From an uncultured Flavobacterium sp. (GTDB taxonomy: Bacteria; Bacteroidota; Bacteroidia; Flavobacteriales; Flavobacteriaceae): DNA of 64,000 nt. The notes beneath the pieces are model-generated. The model saw nothing but the letters and a program-made list of their open reading frames with translations, was not told where the DNA came from and made no database searches. The stretch is from assembly GCF_963422545.1 (NCBI RefSeq), contig NZ_OY730257.1, positions 62,001-126,000 on the forward strand. Direction: 5' to 3'. Of this stretch, positions 18,983 through 28,166 are shown piece by piece. The position numbers and the translations under genes are program-made. The first letter of the stretch is position 1, and each line of letters starts with the position of its first letter.

Positions 18983-19006
18983 TTTATCCTTTTCTTAAAC
19001 GAGGTG

Positions 19007-19040
19007 CGAAAGTAAGGAATTTTGGATTATTGACCATCAA
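19007..19040 (-). promoter_or_regulatory. Probable promoter of ileS
   Basis: On the minus strand, TTG (19040-19038), a 23-bp spacer and TACTTTCG (19014-19007), one base off TAnnTTTG, 24 bp before the ATG. Confidence 0.55.
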
Positions 19041-19090
19041 TTTATTGAAATTTCACAAACTTTTGTTGAGATAATGGGTACAAAAACAAA

Positions 19091-19158
19091 AGAATTGATT
19101 AGTTTCTGGTACTAATCTCAAAATTTTGAGTTAATAAACCTAGAAACTAATCAATTCT
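19091..19158 (-). terminator. Nested palindrome, probable terminator of the 19.2-23 kb genes
   Basis: Outer arms AGAATTGATTAGTTTCT (19091-19107) and its exact reverse complement (19142-19158), with a second perfect palindrome CTCAAAATTTTGAG (19117-19130) in the loop. On the minus strand a T-rich stretch follows the outer stem. It lies 27 bp after the stop of the secreted protein gene and about 50 bp upstream of the ileS promoter. Confidence 0.6.
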
Positions 19159-19185
19159 CGTTATTTTCTGTACAATAATTGAAGA

Positions 19186-21105
19186 CTATTTAAATCCTCC
19201 GAAATAAACTTCTTTCATGAAAATTCTATTTCCAAAAACAGCATTAATTTCGACTTTTTCACGGCTTTCCTGATAGAAGGTATCACCGTAAAAATCTTCT
19301 ATTTCGTAATTAATCTTATGTGCAATTTTTCCTGAATTTAAAGCAGCTACAGGGCGATAATCTTTAAAAAGCTTTCGTTCAAAAAAACTTTTGTTTCCGT
19401 CATCAAATTCTGTTCTTTCTGTTGCAACAATCGAAAAATTCTCTTTGTCCACAAAAAGATGGTAATCTGTTTTAGGAATGGTTCTATTGCTTGTATTTAA
19501 GGTTTTTTCGAAATAATTCAAATGATAACACAATTTTCCGTCAACCATTTCGTCTTGTAAAAGCTCTAACTTATTCCATAAATCAAGTCTAAAAGCGGTT
19601 AAGAAATTCACCGGATCTAAATTTGTCGAAAGATTATTGTACGTGTACATTGGCAACTTTGCCCATTTAGCTTCTACTCCACTTTCGCGATCACTATGAC
19701 TCCATGCTTCTGGTCCATTTACAATTTCATAATAGGTTTCAGGCATTTTCTTTTTCAAAAGATAATTTGTCGTCGTCGCCCATCTTTCTTCTGTTTGAGG
19801 TATATTACTTTCTTCTAAAGTAAGCTTAGACAGCAAATGCGTTTTCTCTACTTTTTTCAAAACATCGCTTCCTCCTAAATTAGCAATGATTTTCGCTAAT
19901 AAATCCGGATTAGATTGATAGGCAATAGAATCAAGCATATTCTCTCGCTGAATCTTGCTTTTTTCTAAAGCTGCTGTTCTATTTTCTTTTTCAATATTCC
20001 AGTCTGCTTCCTGACGATCGATTTTCTCAAAAAATGCTAATCTTAATTCTTCTTTTTCTTCGGCAATTTTCAAACCTAACTTTTTAAGATCGGCAAAACG
20101 AGTAGTGTGACTTCTTATTTTTTTATCGACAAAATAACCATTATTTACCTTTTTAATAATCGAAGATCCTCTGGAATCCTGTTTATCATTCTCAACAAGC
20201 AAATTAGCATACTGCAAGGCTTTTTCTTTATTTTCAAGTAAAAAATAAGTTTCTGCCAAATTGTTGGTTACAATAAAACGAATATCTTCATTTGCCGGAG
20301 AAGGCGGATATTTAACCAGCAAACTTTCTAAATACTGCAAATGTGGCGCTAGTAATTTCTCGTCTAAACCTTTTTCAAGCGTTACTTTCTCCATTTGAGC
20401 TGTAATTTCGTTCTCAAAAGCTAGCATTTGTTTGTATTCAGAATGTCCTTTAGAAGTTACAAATTCAAACTTTGATTTAGATTCACCTGTTTTGTACTTT
20501 AATTTGTAATTAAGATATCTTTGTATTGCTTGAACAGAACTATAAATTACATTGTCTAAACCTAATTCTTCCACAGTGAAATCTCCATCTTTCTCCGCTT
20601 CTGCAATTTTTTTATTATTCAGCTCAACAGCACCTCTCAAATTGTCTTTTTTAGAACCAAATGCAAGCAAATACGATTCTACAGTATTAAAATCCTGAGT
20701 TAAAAGGAGTTTATCAGCACATTTCGCCTCCATTTTTATCTTTACACTATAATTAGCAAAAGCCTGAAATATCCAGCTATTCTTCGTTTTATCAAACGTG
20801 CTGTCAATTTTTGTTGCTTTATATTGTGGCAGCTCAATTGTTAAATAAATTTTTAATTTTCCGTTTGCAGGATCTTTTATAAACCCTTCTATATTAAAGT
20901 AATTTTTCTTCAATATCGGTTCTTCTTGTATTAACTGCTTATCCATTTGATAAAAAGTGGTTTGCATTAATGCATTATCAAGAACAGGAAATTCTGAATA
21001 CTCAATTACGGGTATATAAAATTTCTTCTTTTTTGAGCTTATTTTTTCTTGTGCCTGAACTGAACCAATTACAAGCAAAACAATTAAGAGTAATATTTTT
21101 TTCAT
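19186..21105 (-). CDS. Secreted protein with TPR-like region, function unknown
   Basis: 639 aa from ATG 21105, which begins a good signal peptide (MKKILLLIVLLVIGSVQAQ); an ATG six codons earlier is weaker and closer to the upstream terminator. Residues around 265-330 read like tetratricopeptide helices (NNLAETYFLLENKEKALQYA). The last 150 residues (DYHLFVDKENFSIVATERTE) resemble the lipoprotein-carrier-like fold of outer-membrane lipoprotein-sorting proteins. It probably works in the periplasm or at the outer membrane. It follows the beta-propeller gene across a hairpin; a common task is possible but unproven. Confidence 0.7.
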   Translation of the reverse strand: MKKILLLIVLLVIGSVQAQEKISSKKKKFYIPVIEYSEFPVLDNALMQTTFYQMDKQLIQEEPILKKNYFNIEGFIKDPANGKLKIYLTIELPQYKATKIDSTFDKTKNSWIFQAFANYSVKIKMEAKCADKLLLTQDFNTVESYLLAFGSKKDNLRGAVELNNKKIAEAEKDGDFTVEELGLDNVIYSSVQAIQRYLNYKLKYKTGESKSKFEFVTSKGHSEYKQMLAFENEITAQMEKVTLEKGLDEKLLAPHLQYLESLLVKYPPSPANEDIRFIVTNNLAETYFLLENKEKALQYANLLVENDKQDSRGSSIIKKVNNGYFVDKKIRSHTTRFADLKKLGLKIAEEKEELRLAFFEKIDRQEADWNIEKENRTAALEKSKIQRENMLDSIAYQSNPDLLAKIIANLGGSDVLKKVEKTHLLSKLTLEESNIPQTEERWATTTNYLLKKKMPETYYEIVNGPEAWSHSDRESGVEAKWAKLPMYTYNNLSTNLDPVNFLTAFRLDLWNKLELLQDEMVDGKLCYHLNYFEKTLNTSNRTIPKTDYHLFVDKENFSIVATERTEFDDGNKSFFERKLFKDYRPVAALNSGKIAHKINYEIEDFYGDTFYQESREKVEINAVFGNRIFMKEVYFGGFK

Positions 21106-21115
21106 AGGCAAAAAA

Positions 21116-21146
21116 AAAGCCACCAGAAATAAATCCTGATGGCTTT
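21116..21146 (-). terminator. Terminator after the beta-propeller gene
   Basis: AAAGCCACCAG (21116-21126) faces CTGATGGCTTT (21136-21146) with one mismatch; on the minus strand a long T run follows. Confidence 0.75.
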
Positions 21147-21161
21147 AAGATTTTAATTTTC

Positions 21162-23054
21162 TTATTTTTTATTGAAGATTTGAATAGATTTATCCGAAAC
21201 ATAAAAAATGTTTTGTGTCGCAGGATCTACTTCATAAACTGGTTTATTGTTAGTAAAAATAATTTTATCAACTTCAACTCCGTCAGCTTTACTCACTTTT
21301 ACAAGAATTTTTTGTCCAGTATCTGATTTTGCAAAAATATAAGAGAAGTCTCTGTTTTGCTTCATTGCATTAAAACGAGAATTAAATTTAGCCGCTACAA
21401 TACCTAGAGCTGCTGCTCCAGTCGCATACATTTGTGCCTGCTCTTTATTCGTTTTATTTTCTTCCTTCAAAACTGAAGTTCTCATATTCCCGTTAGAATC
21501 ACGATAAGTCATTGTTACTTCAGAACCTTTAAAATCACTTACTCCTGCAGCAACTCCTAAACCTATACTTCCAACAATGGCAGCACTTTTTATAAGACGT
21601 CTTGTTCCTTCTCCAGGCTGTGAATATGTAAGGTGATATTTGATTGTACCATCCATATTAACACCCATTACTTCTAGTGGTCCTGAAAGCACAACTCCCC
21701 AAGGGAATAATTCGATACTGTTTAATTCTTTTTCTTTTTTGATATTTACTTTAGCAAATGGCTCTGGCTTGTCACTAATGCTTGGATCAAATTTGTATAA
21801 TTTCTCATCATTATATACTAAGTAAGAATTTGTAGCTTCGTCATAAGTTGGTAAAACCGGACGATCTTTATCAAATTGAATATTACGTTTCCAAAGTTTA
21901 ACGCCTGTTTTATAGTCAACCATGTTTCCGTAAGTTCCCGTAAGGTACATCACTTTTTCACCAACTTTTCCTAAGTAATAAATTGGGTCTTCTTTATCGT
22001 CAGAGATTTCGATGAATTTTTTCCAAAGTTTTTCTCCGTCTTTGTTGATCAACATCATTTCGTTTTCTGCAACGTATAAGAAATCCTGATCGATTGGAAT
22101 TACTCTTTTCAATCCATCTCCACGGGCATCTTTTTTCCAGATTTTTTCACCTGTTTTTAAGTCAAAAAAGTTGAAACCGCTATAATGAGCTACTAATATT
22201 TTTGTTCCCCAATCTTCAAGATAAACAACTCTTTTTGTTTTGATTGATTCTTTCCAGATACTTTTTCCGTTTTCAGTATTCAAAACATTCAAATATTGTT
22301 TATTCGAAAAAGTTCCAGTGTTATTCACTACAACAATATTTTTATCGTTTTGAGTTAAAAAGAATTTAGAATAATCTTCTTCTCCTTTCCAGTTTAACTT
22401 TCCAGTAGCTCTGTCAAAAGAATATAATTTTCCGTATAATAAATAGTAAATTACAGATCCGTGTACTGTAGCAACATTTGTATTTACTGATTCTCTAAAA
22501 GAGAAACTAAATAATGATTTTGCTTTATCTACAGTAGTATTCCATTTTAATTCGCCAGTCGTCATATCCAATAATGCAATTGCCATGTCGCCATCTTTTT
22601 TTAAAGTAAGCAAATACTCATTTGTCTCTGGAATAAAATCTGATTGTGTTACCCAAAAAGATTCTTTTGAAGAGTTATAAACCACTTTACCAGTATCAGT
22701 ATTAATGATAATGTACTTGTTATTGATGTAAGCTTCAACATAAGGACTTCCGGCAACGCTAGTTAAAGCACTTTTATCATCAAAAAGCTTTGTAAGATCG
22801 GTATCGCCTATGATAGTCAATGCTGATTTACCTCCAAAATCATCTTTGGTCAAAGTCCATACAACTTTTTTAGTTTCAGGATCTAAACCTTTTATCGTTC
22901 CTCCTTCATTAAAAACAACAATTCCTGTGATTTCATTTTGTACCAAATCTTGTACGGCATTCTCTGTGTTAACTATTTCGTCATATTTCCTTTGGGAAAT
23001 AGCCGAAACACTAACTAATAAAAGTAAAATAATCGAAAACGTAATTTTCTTCAT
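21162..23054 (-). CDS. Secreted PQQ-binding-like beta-propeller repeat protein
   Basis: 630 aa with a signal peptide (about 1-20, S-A-I-S-Q). Residues 40-450 contain PQQ-like blades of the type G-x-(I/V)-x-W-K (ETKKVVWTLTKDD, TGELKWNTTV, TGKLNWKGEED, ENGKSIWKESI, TGEKIWKKDARGD, DYKTGVKLWKRN), giving a propeller. No quinoprotein dehydrogenase active-site residues could be recognised, so it is more likely a scaffold or binding protein than an enzyme. A short glycine/alanine-rich segment near residue 500 (VGSIGLGVAAGV) is hydrophobic. Its -7 box TATATTTG is at 23146-23153. Confidence 0.8.
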   Translation of the reverse strand: MKKITFSIILLLLVSVSAISQRKYDEIVNTENAVQDLVQNEITGIVVFNEGGTIKGLDPETKKVVWTLTKDDFGGKSALTIIGDTDLTKLFDDKSALTSVAGSPYVEAYINNKYIIINTDTGKVVYNSSKESFWVTQSDFIPETNEYLLTLKKDGDMAIALLDMTTGELKWNTTVDKAKSLFSFSFRESVNTNVATVHGSVIYYLLYGKLYSFDRATGKLNWKGEEDYSKFFLTQNDKNIVVVNNTGTFSNKQYLNVLNTENGKSIWKESIKTKRVVYLEDWGTKILVAHYSGFNFFDLKTGEKIWKKDARGDGLKRVIPIDQDFLYVAENEMMLINKDGEKLWKKFIEISDDKEDPIYYLGKVGEKVMYLTGTYGNMVDYKTGVKLWKRNIQFDKDRPVLPTYDEATNSYLVYNDEKLYKFDPSISDKPEPFAKVNIKKEKELNSIELFPWGVVLSGPLEVMGVNMDGTIKYHLTYSQPGEGTRRLIKSAAIVGSIGLGVAAGVSDFKGSEVTMTYRDSNGNMRTSVLKEENKTNKEQAQMYATGAAALGIVAAKFNSRFNAMKQNRDFSYIFAKSDTGQKILVKVSKADGVEVDKIIFTNNKPVYEVDPATQNIFYVSDKSIQIFNKK

Positions 23055-23145
23055 GTCAGTTTTTTCTTTAAAAAATTAATAATTAGGCTGGTATTTTTTT
23101 ATGGAATTAACTTATTAAAAAATAATTTAATAAAAATTCACTGCA

Positions 23146-23153
23146 CAAATATA
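23146..23153 (-). promoter_or_regulatory. -7 box TATATTTG of the beta-propeller gene
   Basis: Exact TAnnTTTG on the minus strand, about 90 bp before the ATG, leaving a fairly long AT-rich leader. The -33 area overlaps the end of recO and shows no TTG. Confidence 0.5.
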
Positions 23154-23171
23154 TAAAAATAGGATTCGGTT

Positions 23172-23885
23172 TTAGGAAAATATTTCCCTCAAAACTTCTA
23201 AGGATTTAGGCTTTTTGAAACCATCTAAATGAAAACTGTAATAATCAATCAGAATTTTTAATAAAACTTGTCTTTCAGCTACATTAAAGACTTTATGAGC
23301 GTTGTCGAATTTCAAGTCGATTAGTTTTTTAAACAAGTTTGTTTCATGTTCTGTAAGTGCCGTTAAACCGTGAAAAGGCATAAAAACACCTTCTATCATT
23401 TCAAAATAAGGCAAATTAATCTCGGAATCATCCGGGTAAAAACCTAAATATTTTGTAGCTTCTAAAAGCAGTATCAGATGAAAATTAGAAATTTCATCAT
23501 GGTGATCAAGCCACGTCAAGGCGGTTTCTAAAAAAACAAAAAGTGATTCGTTTTTTTCTTCTTCCTGAATGGAATAATGTAACATTTCGGACAGAAACAT
23601 TACCATTGTACTTTTGATTAAATCAGTATGAATACTCTGAAAAGGAACTGCAATTTTAATTTCTTTGAAGTTTTCTAAAGTGCCTTTGTTTTTATGAACG
23701 GCTTCGATTTCAAGAATGGATAATGGTTGAAAATAAGCAATTTTCTGACTTGCTTTTCGATTCGAAAAAGCATCGCGCACAAAATAAGATTTCAAGCCAT
23801 TTGAAAGTGTAAAACATTTTACGATCAAACTTTTCTCCTGAAATTTTAATGACGAAATTACTATTGCTTTGGTTTTGACTTGCAT
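23172..23885 (-). CDS. recO: DNA repair protein RecO
   Basis: 237 aa. The N-terminal OB-fold (KTKAIVISSLKFQEKSLIVKCFT) and the following helical domain (LSEMLHYSIQEEEKN, FLETALTWLD) match RecO, which loads RecA onto SSB-coated DNA with RecR. The zinc-finger cysteines found in some RecO proteins are not present; many Bacteroidota RecO lack them. It lies downstream of porZ across a 130-bp word-repeat spacer, in the same direction. Confidence 0.9.
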   Translation of the reverse strand: MQVKTKAIVISSLKFQEKSLIVKCFTLSNGLKSYFVRDAFSNRKASQKIAYFQPLSILEIEAVHKNKGTLENFKEIKIAVPFQSIHTDLIKSTMVMFLSEMLHYSIQEEEKNESLFVFLETALTWLDHHDEISNFHLILLLEATKYLGFYPDDSEINLPYFEMIEGVFMPFHGLTALTEHETNLFKKLIDLKFDNAHKVFNVAERQVLLKILIDYYSFHLDGFKKPKSLEVLREIFS

Positions 23886-24015
23886 TTTAGATTATGAGAC
23901 TTCTTAGACTTTAGACTTCTTAGATTATTAGAATTTTGATTATAAACTTTTGCCTATATCTTCTTCAAATTATTTTTTAGACTTTAGCAATTATCTAATT
24001 ATCACAATTGCCACA
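23886..24015. repeat. Word-repeat intergenic spacer (two word families)
   Basis: The spacer is built from short repeated words: TTAGA, ACTTCTTAGA and TTAGATTATTAG in the recO-proximal half, then AATTATCTAATTATCA and variants in the porZ-proximal half. The first family also occurs at 37310-37440 in the bat operon. Confidence 0.6.
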
Positions 24016-26298
24016 TTATCTAATTATCATAACTTTTTTTACTTTGGTTTCACTGCCGTCCTGAGCTGAGATAAAAACCATATAAACGCCTGAAGCTACT
24101 TTATATCTTCCAAAAGCGGTTGTATCCCACTCTATAGTTCCGCCTGTTGAAGTGATTTCGTAAACCAAATTACCTTCGATATCTGTAATCTTAACATTGG
24201 CTTTATCAATTAATCCAGCCACTTTTACAGTTCCTGAATAAGTTGGACGAACGGGATTTGGATAAATATATACGTTATTCAAATCTTCATTTGCTTCGGT
24301 CGCAATACCTTTAAAAGAAATCATTCCTTTTGTTGTTGCAATAAAAACTTCGCCGGTTACGCTATTAATTTTGATATCGTTTACGGCATTACTTGGCAAC
24401 GGCGAATTGTTTATCGTAAAATGATATTTAGTTTCCTGACCATTTGGCGATACCATAAAAACTCCCGAATCAGCCGTACCAATCCATTTATTGTTTGATC
24501 CATCAACTACGATCGAAGTAATAAACTGCTCGTATAATAATTCCTGAGCCAGATTATCTTCCATTATAATTATGGGATTTGCTTTTAACTGACTTTCTGT
24601 TTGAAAGCTTCCAACATTAGACAAAACCCGCAATCCTTTTGTGGTTCCTATCCAAAGCTGGTTTTTAGTATCAAGCGCCACAGATCTGACATCAGCAATT
24701 GGTAAATTCCCTAAATCAGCACCAAAGGTCATTTTTTTGAATGTATTTGTACTTTCATTAAACCCAATTACTCCATCATTGCTCGTTGCAATCCATTTTG
24801 TGTTGTTTTTATCAATAACAATATTGGCATAACTGGTAGTTTCTGCATTATTAAGAATTAAACTTGTAGCATAACTTCCCCATTGACCATTGGTTTTTAA
24901 AACCTTCAAACCATTCTTAATTCGGCTATTGGTTACCCATAAATTACCAGATTTGTCAAAAGCAGTCCCGTTAATACGGACATCTATATAATTAGGACCT
25001 TCGTAGGTTATAGATTCTAATCCGCTGTTTTTTTGATTGTATAAAAAATTCGGAACATCGTTTTCTATTTTTAATAATCCTGAAAAAAATGAACTGGCAA
25101 AAACTTGCTTTTCATTAGTTGGATTCACAATAATTCTGGTTATCGATTTTGCTTCATAAACTTCGGAATATGGAATATTTAACCAGCCCGAAGTATTGTA
25201 TTTACTAATACCATAACTATCTAAGTCATACGGATTATAATAGGTATCATAATCGCCATAAACCGCCCAAAGCACATTTGGAGTAACATCTAAAGAGAAA
25301 ATATTATTTCGGATTGGTCCTGTAGGTGTATTTTCTGTAAAGGCCGAAACTCCTGCAAGCGTCGAGGAGAATAATCCTTTTTCTTTTGTTCCGATATAAA
25401 TTAAATCACCAACTGCTGTTGCACAGGTAAAATTCAAACTACTATTTAAAACCTGAGTATTCGTAATTTGACGATTCAAAACCATTTGATTATTGTAAAC
25501 ATAAACGGAACTTGGTATCGTAATAAACAAATTATGATTTTTGGCACTCATATCTGTAGATGGTTGTGAAAGCTGCAAAAACCCAACGAATGTATTAGAA
25601 TTGAACCGATGTATATAGCCACTGGAATTTATTGCAATAAGTTCTGTATCTAAAGTTTCGACACTGGACCAATCGCCTGGATTTACAACAACCCATTGTT
25701 TATAATCAATTAGATTTGCATTTGTACTATCTGCTTTTCTAATACCACTTGAAGTTGCTGCATAAATAAATCCGTTAAAAAAAGCGGTTTGTTTTACACT
25801 GATTTCTGCGCCATTATCTCCAATAAAATAAGTATCTCCAAATTTCGAAGTCGTTAAATTAAATTGTACGATTCCAAAATCGCAAGAAACATACAGCAAA
25901 CCGTTATGCTCCATAAAATGGTTGACTTTTTTAAGATTTGCCGGTAATTGTTTATTAATAATATCTACTACTTTCAACATGCTTCCATCGGTTTCATTGA
26001 CAACGATAATCAAACCGTTTTCGTAACCAACAATAGTTTTTTTGAATGTTTCACTATAATAAACTGCCGAAATAGTCTGACCGGAAAGTCCATCAACAGT
26101 AGTCGTTGTTTTAACAACATTTGTAGCTGAGTTTTTAGAGAACAAAGCATTCTCTGAAGCAGCAAAAACTGCCGTCGAAGATTCTGAAATATCTTTTATT
26201 TCGTTAAACGAAAAATAGCCTTGCCAGGACAATTTATTTTGAGCAAAATTAAATTGAAACAACAATAGAAATAAAATATACAGAAAGCTTCTCTTCAT
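24016..26298 (-). CDS. porZ: PorZ-like type IX secretion system beta-propeller protein
   Basis: 760 aa with a signal peptide (1-19, F-N-F-A-Q). Two beta-propeller regions follow, with two-component-regulator-type blades (NNKWIGTADSGVFMV, NQLWIGTTKGLRVLS, NLWVTNSRIKNGL). At the C-terminus is a type IX sorting domain (NVYIYPNPV to KKVMIIR). The N-terminus (LSWQGYFSFNEIKDIS), two-propeller build and length close to Porphyromonas PorZ (about 776) make it the PorZ subunit of the cell-surface attachment complex, which supplies anionic lipopolysaccharide to the PorU sortase. A generic T9SS cargo is the alternative. Confidence 0.78.
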   Translation of the reverse strand: MKRSFLYILFLLLFQFNFAQNKLSWQGYFSFNEIKDISESSTAVFAASENALFSKNSATNVVKTTTTVDGLSGQTISAVYYSETFKKTIVGYENGLIIVVNETDGSMLKVVDIINKQLPANLKKVNHFMEHNGLLYVSCDFGIVQFNLTTSKFGDTYFIGDNGAEISVKQTAFFNGFIYAATSSGIRKADSTNANLIDYKQWVVVNPGDWSSVETLDTELIAINSSGYIHRFNSNTFVGFLQLSQPSTDMSAKNHNLFITIPSSVYVYNNQMVLNRQITNTQVLNSSLNFTCATAVGDLIYIGTKEKGLFSSTLAGVSAFTENTPTGPIRNNIFSLDVTPNVLWAVYGDYDTYYNPYDLDSYGISKYNTSGWLNIPYSEVYEAKSITRIIVNPTNEKQVFASSFFSGLLKIENDVPNFLYNQKNSGLESITYEGPNYIDVRINGTAFDKSGNLWVTNSRIKNGLKVLKTNGQWGSYATSLILNNAETTSYANIVIDKNNTKWIATSNDGVIGFNESTNTFKKMTFGADLGNLPIADVRSVALDTKNQLWIGTTKGLRVLSNVGSFQTESQLKANPIIIMEDNLAQELLYEQFITSIVVDGSNNKWIGTADSGVFMVSPNGQETKYHFTINNSPLPSNAVNDIKINSVTGEVFIATTKGMISFKGIATEANEDLNNVYIYPNPVRPTYSGTVKVAGLIDKANVKITDIEGNLVYEITSTGGTIEWDTTAFGRYKVASGVYMVFISAQDGSETKVKKVMIIR

Positions 26299-26319
26299 TA
26301 TTTAATGTATTCGGATAGA

Positions 26320-26327
26320 CAAATATA
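26320..26327 (-). promoter_or_regulatory. -7 box TATATTTG of porZ
   Basis: Exact TAnnTTTG on the minus strand, 21 bp before the ATG; no well-spaced TTG upstream. Confidence 0.55.
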
Positions 26328-26394
26328 CTACAAACGAAAGTATTTGATTTTTGTTCTACTTTAAAATAAAAATCATTTTCTTTCTGTATAGATT

Positions 26395-26460
26395 CGCCAC
26401 AAATTCACGAATTATTTTTTTCTCAAAGAGGAATATATCATCCATGAATTCGTCGCGGAA
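26395..26460. repeat. ATTCACGAATT-type intergenic word repeat
   Basis: Contains CGCCACAAATTCACGAATTA and its partial inverse ATGAATTCGTCGCGGAAAAT. The pattern is related to spacers at 32384-32400 and 41213-41320. Confidence 0.4.
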
Positions 26461-26467
26461 AATAAAA

Positions 26468-26503
26468 AAGCCCTCATCTTTCGTTTCCGATAGATGAAGG
26501 CTT
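26468..26503 (-). terminator. Terminator after gdhA
   Basis: AAGCCCTCATCT (26468-26479) pairs with AGATGAAGGCTT (26492-26503), with one G-T pair on the minus strand, followed by six T. Confidence 0.8.
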
Positions 26504-26522
26504 CTTAAATTTTGATTTATTA

Positions 26523-27866
26523 TTATACTACACCTTGTGCAAGCATAGCATCGGCAACTTTAACAAATCCGGCAATGTTAGCTCCTTTAACGTAGTTTAC
26601 ATAACCATCTTCTCCAGCACCATATTTTTTACATTGGTTGTGAATTCCAACCATGATATCTTTTAATCTTAAATCAACTTCCTCACTTGTCCAGTTTAGA
26701 CGAATTGAGTTTTGTGTCATTTCTAATCCAGATGCAGCAACTCCTCCGGCATTTGCAGCTTTTCCAGGAGCAAATAATACTTTATTATCCAGGAATAATT
26801 TAATTGCATCAAGAGTAGATGGCATATTTGCAGCTTCAGTTACACACAAAACACCATTATCAATAAGTTTTTTGGCATCTTCACCAGTCAATTCATTTTG
26901 AGTAGCGCATGGAATAGCAATATCAACTTTTACTTCCCACGGACTTTTTCCTTTATGGAAAATAGCATTTGGATACTTATGAGTATAAACTTCAGCTCTG
27001 TTATCGCCTGTTGCTCTCATTTCTACCATGTGCTCGATTTTCTCTCCAGAGATACCTTCTTCATCATAAATATAACCATCAGGTCCAGAAATAGTAACTA
27101 CTTTTCCTCCTAGTTCATTTATTTTTAAGGCAACACCCCAAGCCACATTTCCAAATCCTGAAATTGCTACTCTTTTACCTTTAATTTCATGTCCGATAGT
27201 ACGCAACATTTGATCTGTAAAATAAACAACACCATATCCTGTAGCTTCAGGACGTATTAATGATCCTCCGTAAGCAATTCCTTTACCGGTTAAAACACCT
27301 GTAAATTCGTTTCTGATTCTTTTATATTGACCAAATAAATAACCAATCTCTCTTGCACCAACACCAATATCTCCTGCAGGAACATCTAAGTCAGGACCAA
27401 TATGACGACATAATTCCGTCATAAACGATTGACAAAAACGCATTATTTCTGCATCAGATTTTCCTTCCGGATCAAAATCAGAACCACCTTTTCCACCACC
27501 CATCGGAAGTGTTGTAAGACTATTCTTAAAAACTTGTTCGAAAGCTAAAAATTTTAAAACTGATAAATTTACAGAATGATGAAATCTGATTCCACCTTTA
27601 TACGGTCCAATTGCAGAATTCATTTGAATTCTAAAACCTCTGTTTACAATTATCTCTCCTTTATCGTCCACCCACGGAACTCTGAATATTATAGAACGTT
27701 CTGGTTCAGCTATTCTAAGAAGTAAATTTTTACCATCGTATTTTTTTCTTTCTGCAATAAATGGAATTACCGTTTCTGCAAACTCTCTAACGGCTTGAAG
27801 AAATTCAGGCTCGTTTGGATTCTTTGACTCTACAAGAGCCATAAACTCATTTATTTTTTGTTCCAT
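26523..27866 (-). CDS. gdhA: NADP-type glutamate dehydrogenase
   Basis: 447 aa from ATG 27866 (MEQKINEF), the exact length of the E. coli enzyme; a longer frame to 27947 would overlap the -7 box and is rejected. The hexameric enzyme interconverts 2-oxoglutarate plus ammonium and glutamate. Visible residues are Lys90 (GPYKGG), Lys114 (VFKNSLT), catalytic Lys126 (PMGGGKGGSDF) and the nucleotide fold FGNVAWG. The 447-aa length and MGGGKGGSDFDP motif favour the biosynthetic NADP class. A LacI-operator-like palindrome lies in the leader. Confidence 0.95.
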   Translation of the reverse strand: MEQKINEFMALVESKNPNEPEFLQAVREFAETVIPFIAERKKYDGKNLLLRIAEPERSIIFRVPWVDDKGEIIVNRGFRIQMNSAIGPYKGGIRFHHSVNLSVLKFLAFEQVFKNSLTTLPMGGGKGGSDFDPEGKSDAEIMRFCQSFMTELCRHIGPDLDVPAGDIGVGAREIGYLFGQYKRIRNEFTGVLTGKGIAYGGSLIRPEATGYGVVYFTDQMLRTIGHEIKGKRVAISGFGNVAWGVALKINELGGKVVTISGPDGYIYDEEGISGEKIEHMVEMRATGDNRAEVYTHKYPNAIFHKGKSPWEVKVDIAIPCATQNELTGEDAKKLIDNGVLCVTEAANMPSTLDAIKLFLDNKVLFAPGKAANAGGVAASGLEMTQNSIRLNWTSEEVDLRLKDIMVGIHNQCKKYGAGEDGYVNYVKGANIAGFVKVADAMLAQGVV

Positions 27867-27922
27867 TTTGAAATAAATTATTTTATTTTTCTGCTCAATT
27901 ATGTATAAGATAACGCTTAGGG

Positions 27923-27937
27923 AAAACGTTTTCGTAA
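27923..27937. promoter_or_regulatory. Possible operator in the gdhA leader
   Basis: AAAACGTTTTCGTAA, with the palindromic centre AAAACGTTTT, just downstream of the gdhA -7 box. The identical 15-mer precedes pgi at 62400-62414. CpG-centred palindromes of this kind are typical of LacI/GalR-family operators. Confidence 0.35.
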
Positions 27938-27944
27938 TAACACA

Positions 27945-27952
27945 CAAAGATA
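27945..27952 (-). promoter_or_regulatory. -7 box TATCTTTG of gdhA
   Basis: Exact TAnnTTTG on the minus strand, 78 bp before the chosen ATG. Confidence 0.55.
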
Positions 27953-28135
27953 CGGTAAATTGTTATTTTTTTACATCTGGGCAGTAGATTTGTTTATTTT
28001 TCAAACATTGATTAAAATACCATTTACACTTTTAAGTTTACATCAAATTAACATAGTTAAAGTTAGTAAATTAAGTATTTCATTACTTATTTTCTAATAG
28101 CGTAATTTAATATTTTAAATCGGTTATGTTTTTTA

Positions 28136-28143
28136 TATATTTG
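28136..28143 (+). promoter_or_regulatory. -7 box TATATTTG for the outer-membrane protein gene
   Basis: Exact TAnnTTTG, 23 bp before the ATG at 28167. Confidence 0.6.
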
Positions 28144-28166
28144 CCTAGATTAGAAAGCCCAAAACT

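Noticed and set aside
18983..19185. T-box leader of ileS
   Set aside because: No T-box antiterminator core sequence, and the palindrome there lies upstream of the likely promoter.
27867..27947. Longer N-terminus for glutamate dehydrogenase
   Set aside because: The extra codons overlap the -7 box and the 447-aa form matches the family exactly.
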